Shown: piece after piece, positions 60,874 through 64,000 of the stretch
Position numbering within the stretch: the first letter of the stretch is position 1
Layout of the letters: every line of letters begins with the position of its first letter
Assembly: GCF_026153355.1 (NCBI RefSeq)
Contig: NZ_CP110636.1
Span: forward strand, 3,720,001-3,784,000
Direction: 5' to 3'
Source: Streptomyces endophytica
Lineage (GTDB): Bacteria > Actinomycetota > Actinomycetes > Streptomycetales > Streptomycetaceae
Length of the DNA: 64,000 bases
Translations under genes and position numbers: made by a program
The notes under the pieces: generated by a model
What the model saw: only the letters and a program-made list of their open reading frames with translations
Databases searched by the model: none
What the model was told of the DNA's origin: nothing

Positions 60874-62235
60874 ATGGACAAGCAGCAGGAGTTTGTGCTC
60901 CGGACGCTGGAAGAGCGCGACATCCGCTTCGTCCGGCTGTGGTTCACCGATGTGCTCGGATTCCTGAAGTCGGTGGCGGTGGCGCCCGCCGAGCTGGAGC
61001 AGGCCTTTGACGAGGGCATCGGTTTCGACGGGTCGGCCATCGAAGGGTTCGCCCGGGTGTACGAATCCGACATGATCGCCAAGCCGGACCCCGGCACCTT
61101 CCAGATCCTGCCCTGGCGCGCCGAGGCCCCCGGCACCGCCCGGATGTTCTGCGACATCCTGATGCCGGACGGCTCTCCCTCGTACGCCGACCCCCGGTAC
61201 GTCCTCAAGCGGATCCTGGCCAAGACCTCCGACCTCGGCTTCACCTTCTACACCCACCCCGAGATCGAGTTCTTCCTGCTCAAGGACAAGCCCGTGGACG
61301 GCTCCCGGCCGATCCCCGGCGACTCCTCCGGCTACTTCGACCACACCCCGCAGAACGTCGGCATGGACTTCCGCCGCCAGGCGATCACGATGCTGGAGTC
61401 GATGGGCATCTCGGTGGAGTTCAGCCACCACGAGGGCGCCCCCGGCCAGCAGGAGATCGACCTCCGCTACGCCGACGCGCTGTCGACCGCGGACAACATC
61501 ATGACGTTCCGGCTGGTCATGAAGCAGGTCGCGCTGGAGCAGGGCGTCCAGGCGACGTTCATGCCCAAGCCGTTCTCGGAGTTCCCGGGCTCCGGTATGC
61601 ACACCCACCTCTCGCTCTTCGAGGGCGACCGCAACGCCTTCCACGAGTCCGGCTCGGAGTACCAACTCTCCAAGGTGGGCCGCTCGTTCATCGCCGGTCT
61701 GCTCCAGCACGCGGGCGAGATCTCCGCCGTCACCAACCAGTGGGTGAACTCCTACAAGCGCATCTGGGGCGGCGCCAACCGCACCGCGGGCGCCGGCGGC
61801 GAGGCCCCCTCGTACATCTGCTGGGGCCACAACAACCGCTCCGCGCTGATCCGCGTCCCGATGTACAAGCCCGGCAAGATGGGCTCGACCCGGGTCGAGG
61901 TCCGCTCGATCGACTCCGGCGCCAACCCCTACCTCACCTACGCCGTCCTGCTCGCCGCCGGCCTCAAGGGCATCGAGGAGGGCTACGAGCTCCCGGCCGG
62001 CGCCGACGACGACGTCTGGGCGCTCACCGACTCCGAGCGCCGGGCGATGGGCATCGAGCCGCTGCCGCAGAACCTCGGCGAGGCCATCGAGCTCATGGAA
62101 CGCAGCGAACTCGTCGCCGAAACCCTCGGCGAGCACGTCTTCGACTTCTTCCTCCGCAACAAGAAGCAGGAGTGGGAGGAGTACCGCTCGGAGGTCACCG
62201 CCTTCGAGCTGCGCAAGATGCTGCCCGTGCTCTGA
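60874..62235 (+). CDS. glnA2: glutamine synthetase-like enzyme, GlnA2 type (gamma-glutamylpolyamine synthetase candidate)
   Basis: About 453 residues, GSI fold. Beta-grasp DIRFVRLWFTDVLGFLKSVA, active-site EIEFFLL, the Asp-50 region FDGSAIEGFARVYESDM, SGMHTHLSL and ATP-site NRSALIRVP are all present. The adenylylation segment NLYDLPPEE of GSI-beta enzymes is replaced by EEGYELPAGADDDVW, so GlnE should not modify it. By position next to glnE and by sequence type it corresponds to S. coelicolor GlnA2, described as a polyamine-glutamylating enzyme rather than an ammonium-assimilating GS; the substrate here is inferred. Confidence 0.9.
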   Translation: MDKQQEFVLRTLEERDIRFVRLWFTDVLGFLKSVAVAPAELEQAFDEGIGFDGSAIEGFARVYESDMIAKPDPGTFQILPWRAEAPGTARMFCDILMPDGSPSYADPRYVLKRILAKTSDLGFTFYTHPEIEFFLLKDKPVDGSRPIPGDSSGYFDHTPQNVGMDFRRQAITMLESMGISVEFSHHEGAPGQQEIDLRYADALSTADNIMTFRLVMKQVALEQGVQATFMPKPFSEFPGSGMHTHLSLFEGDRNAFHESGSEYQLSKVGRSFIAGLLQHAGEISAVTNQWVNSYKRIWGGANRTAGAGGEAPSYICWGHNNRSALIRVPMYKPGKMGSTRVEVRSIDSGANPYLTYAVLLAAGLKGIEEGYELPAGADDDVWALTDSERRAMGIEPLPQNLGEAIELMERSELVAETLGEHVFDFFLRNKKQEWEEYRSEVTAFELRKMLPVL

Positions 62236-62262
62236 GCCACCGCGCCCCCGAGAGGCTGGACC

Positions 62263-64000
62263 ATGGCACTACCCGCTCCGCAGGGACGGCGGAGCAGCAC
62301 GTTCGGCCGGCTGCTGAGACACGGGTTCACCGACCCCTCGGCGGCCGGGGAACTGCTCGATGCCCCCGAACTCGCAGCCGTCCGCGACGACTCGGTCCTC
62401 CTGGAGGCGTTCGGCGGCACCGCCGATCCGGACCTGGCCCTGCGGGGTCTGGTCCGGCTGGTCGAGGCGCTGCCGGAGGACGAGCAGCAGGCGCTGCTGA
62501 GCACCCTCGTCGCCGCGAAACCGCTGCGCGACCGGCTGCTGGGCGTGCTGGGCGCCTCCGAGGCGCTCGCCGACCACCTCGCCCGCCACCCCGGCGACTG
62601 GCGGTCGCTGGTCACCTACGAGTCCGTCGATCTGCACCCGACCACCCCCGAGTTCGAGCAGGCGCTCGCCGAGGGCATCTGGGGCGAGCAGGGCGCCGGC
62701 CGGCCCCGCGCCGACGCGCTGCGCGCCGCCTACCGCCGGGCCCTCCTCGGCATCGCCGCCCGCGACGTGTGCGGCACGACGGACGTCGCCGAGGCCGCCG
62801 CGGAACTCGCCGACCTGGCCACGGCCACCGTCCGCGCCGCCCTGCAGATCTCGTACGAAGAGGCGCCCGGCGACGCCGCGGTGTGCCGGCTGGCCGTCAT
62901 CGGCATGGGCAAGTGCGGCGGCCGGGAGCTGAACTACGTCTCCGACGTCGACGTCATCTTCGTCGCCGAGGCCAAGGACGGCGTCGACGAGGCCAAGGCA
63001 CTGCAGGCCGCGACCCGGATCGCCGCCCGGATGATGCGGCTGTGCTCGGACAACACCGTCGAGGGCACGATCTGGCCGGTCGACGCCAACCTGCGCCCCG
63101 AGGGCCGCAACGGCCCGCTGGTACGCACCCTCAGCAGCCACCTCGCCTACTACCAGCGCTGGGCCAAGACCTGGGAGTTCCAGGCCCTGCTCAAGGCCCG
63201 CCCGATGGCCGGCGACCTCGGCCTGGGCCAGGAGTACGTCGACGCGCTCGCCCCGATGGTGTGGGAGGTGGCCGAACGGGACAACTTCGTCTCCGACGTC
63301 CGCCAGATGCGCCGCCGGGTCGTCGAGAACATCCCCGCGGCGCAGGTCGAACGCGAACTCAAGCTCGGCCCCGGCGGTCTGCGCGACGTCGAATTCGCCG
63401 TCCAGCTCCTGCAGTTGGTGCACGGCCGCAGCGACGCCACCCTCCGCAGTGCCACCACCCTGGACGCCCTGGCCGCGCTCGCGGCCGGCGGCTATGTGGG
63501 ACGCCAGGACGCCGCCGCCCTGGACGCCGCCTACCGCTTCCTGCGCACCCTCGAACACCGCATCCAGCTGATCCGTCTGCGCCGCACCCACCTGATGCCC
63601 GAGGACGAGGCCGAACTGCGCCGCCTGGCACGGTCGTTGGGGCTGCGGACCGAGCCGGTTGACACCCTCCGCAGGGAGTGGAGGTGGCACGCGAGAGAAG
63701 TGCGCCGACTGCATGAGAAGCTCTTCTACCGCCCCCTGCTCGATGCCGTCGCCCATCTGGAGCCCGGCGAGGCCCGGCTGTCGGCCAAGGCCGCCGGTCA
63801 CCGCCTCGAAGCGCTCGGCTACGCCGATCCGGTGGCCGCGCTGCGCCACCTGGAGGCGCTGGCGTCCGGCGTGACCCGCAAGGCCGCCATCCAGCGGACC
63901 CTGCTCCCGGTGCTGCTCGCCTGGTTCGCGGACTCCGCCGACCCGGACGCCGGACTGCTCAACTTCCGCAAGGTCTCCGACGCGCTCGGCAAGACCCCCT
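62263..64000 (+). CDS. glnE: glutamine synthetase adenylyltransferase/adenylyl-removing enzyme, 5' part
   Basis: The first 579 codons are present and the frame runs off the window end. The N-terminal adenylyl-removase nucleotidyltransferase domain has VIGMGKCGGRELNYVSDVDV (G-K-x-x-x-x-E and DxD), followed by PEGRNGPLVRTLSS, EFQALLKARPMAGD and the helical GlnD_UR_UTase-like region LKLGPGGLRDVEFAVQLLQL. The second, adenylyltransferase domain lies beyond the edge. It controls GSI (glnA) activity by AMP addition to a Tyr. ATG 62263 with GAGAGG upstream, 27 bp after glnA2, likely one transcript. Confidence 0.97.
   Translation, partial: MALPAPQGRRSSTFGRLLRHGFTDPSAAGELLDAPELAAVRDDSVLLEAFGGTADPDLALRGLVRLVEALPEDEQQALLSTLVAAKPLRDRLLGVLGASEALADHLARHPGDWRSLVTYESVDLHPTTPEFEQALAEGIWGEQGAGRPRADALRAAYRRALLGIAARDVCGTTDVAEAAAELADLATATVRAALQISYEEAPGDAAVCRLAVIGMGKCGGRELNYVSDVDVIFVAEAKDGVDEAKALQAATRIAARMMRLCSDNTVEGTIWPVDANLRPEGRNGPLVRTLSSHLAYYQRWAKTWEFQALLKARPMAGDLGLGQEYVDALAPMVWEVAERDNFVSDVRQMRRRVVENIPAAQVERELKLGPGGLRDVEFAVQLLQLVHGRSDATLRSATTLDALAALAAGGYVGRQDAAALDAAYRFLRTLEHRIQLIRLRRTHLMPEDEAELRRLARSLGLRTEPVDTLRREWRWHAREVRRLHEKLFYRPLLDAVAHLEPGEARLSAKAAGHRLEALGYADPVAALRHLEALASGVTRKAAIQRTLLPVLLAWFADSADPDAGLLNFRKVSDALGKTP

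Noticed and set aside
61740..63662. 640-residue plus-strand frame across glnA2 and glnE
   Set aside because: Shadow in a third frame; both real genes read through it in other frames.

Overview
The window is about 73% GC high-GC actinobacterial DNA. Third-position GC bias, GTG and CTG starts, many 4-bp stop/start overlaps, Tat and lipoprotein secretion signals, DmdR-type iron boxes and MsiK-style sugar importers without an ATPase all point to Streptomyces. From memory, the gene order (Nif3 / zinc-ribbon / RNase H-phosphatase ... panB ... nadE ... glnA2 / glnE) matches the segment around SCO2301 down to SCO2234 of S. coelicolor, broken up by accessory genes. Nearly the whole window is chromosomal core with small accessory insertions. 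I see no prophage, CRISPR array, rRNA, tRNA or transposase.

Layout. 1-3 kb: a partial upstream gene, then a Nif3 / zinc-ribbon / RNase H-acid phosphatase operon. 3-8 kb: KDPG aldolase, YaaA and RNase II-like genes, then a MerR regulator with a repeat-rich membrane protein. 8.3-8.7 kb: RNase P RNA. 9-16.7 kb: an accessory stretch with a two-gene membrane module of unknown function, a solute-binding lipoprotein with a tandem-repeat N-terminus, an S53 peptidase, a V8-like S1 peptidase, an SDR enzyme and a DUF4429/SHOCT protein. 16.9-24 kb: PhoD phosphatase, Bcr/CflA pump, serine hydrolase, an Rsm22-like methyltransferase split by a small palindromic element, DUF6243, TetR and a prim-pol protein. 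24-31.9 kb: an iron block (efeO-efeB-efeU plus lipoprotein, heme oxygenase, two iron boxes), with PhzF and Map. 34-40.5 kb: a sialic-acid block (DHDPS/NanA-like lyase, GntR regulator, sialidase, ABC importer) with the same operator in front of both divergent units. 40.5-49 kb: F420 reductase, M50 protease, a giant SARP/NB-ARC regulator, a DrrAB-type ABC exporter and panB. 49-64 kb: an MFS/TetR pair, an EEP phosphodiesterase, an MFS pump, NAD synthetase, a multicopper oxidase, DUF998/hydrolase, glnA2 and the start of glnE.

Most notable signals. (1) Three copies of a ~35-bp GC-rich hairpin element; one copy splits the rsm22-like gene inside its predicted Fe-S cysteine motif and itself supplies a candidate restart codon. 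(2) Four clean single-base losses in G runs of the + strand that break three otherwise intact genes, which looks like a systematic sequencing or assembly artefact and should be settled before any of these genes is called a pseudogene. (3) A two-gene module beside rnpB whose proteins share a short SIAA motif. (4) Several well-formed operators (iron boxes, twin CCGAC-N5-GTCGG sites at the heme oxygenase, AGGAC-N7-GTCCT sites around the GntR gene, triple TetR sites) that assign regulators to targets. (5) Two genes that appear to start at CTG inside CTGA overlaps.
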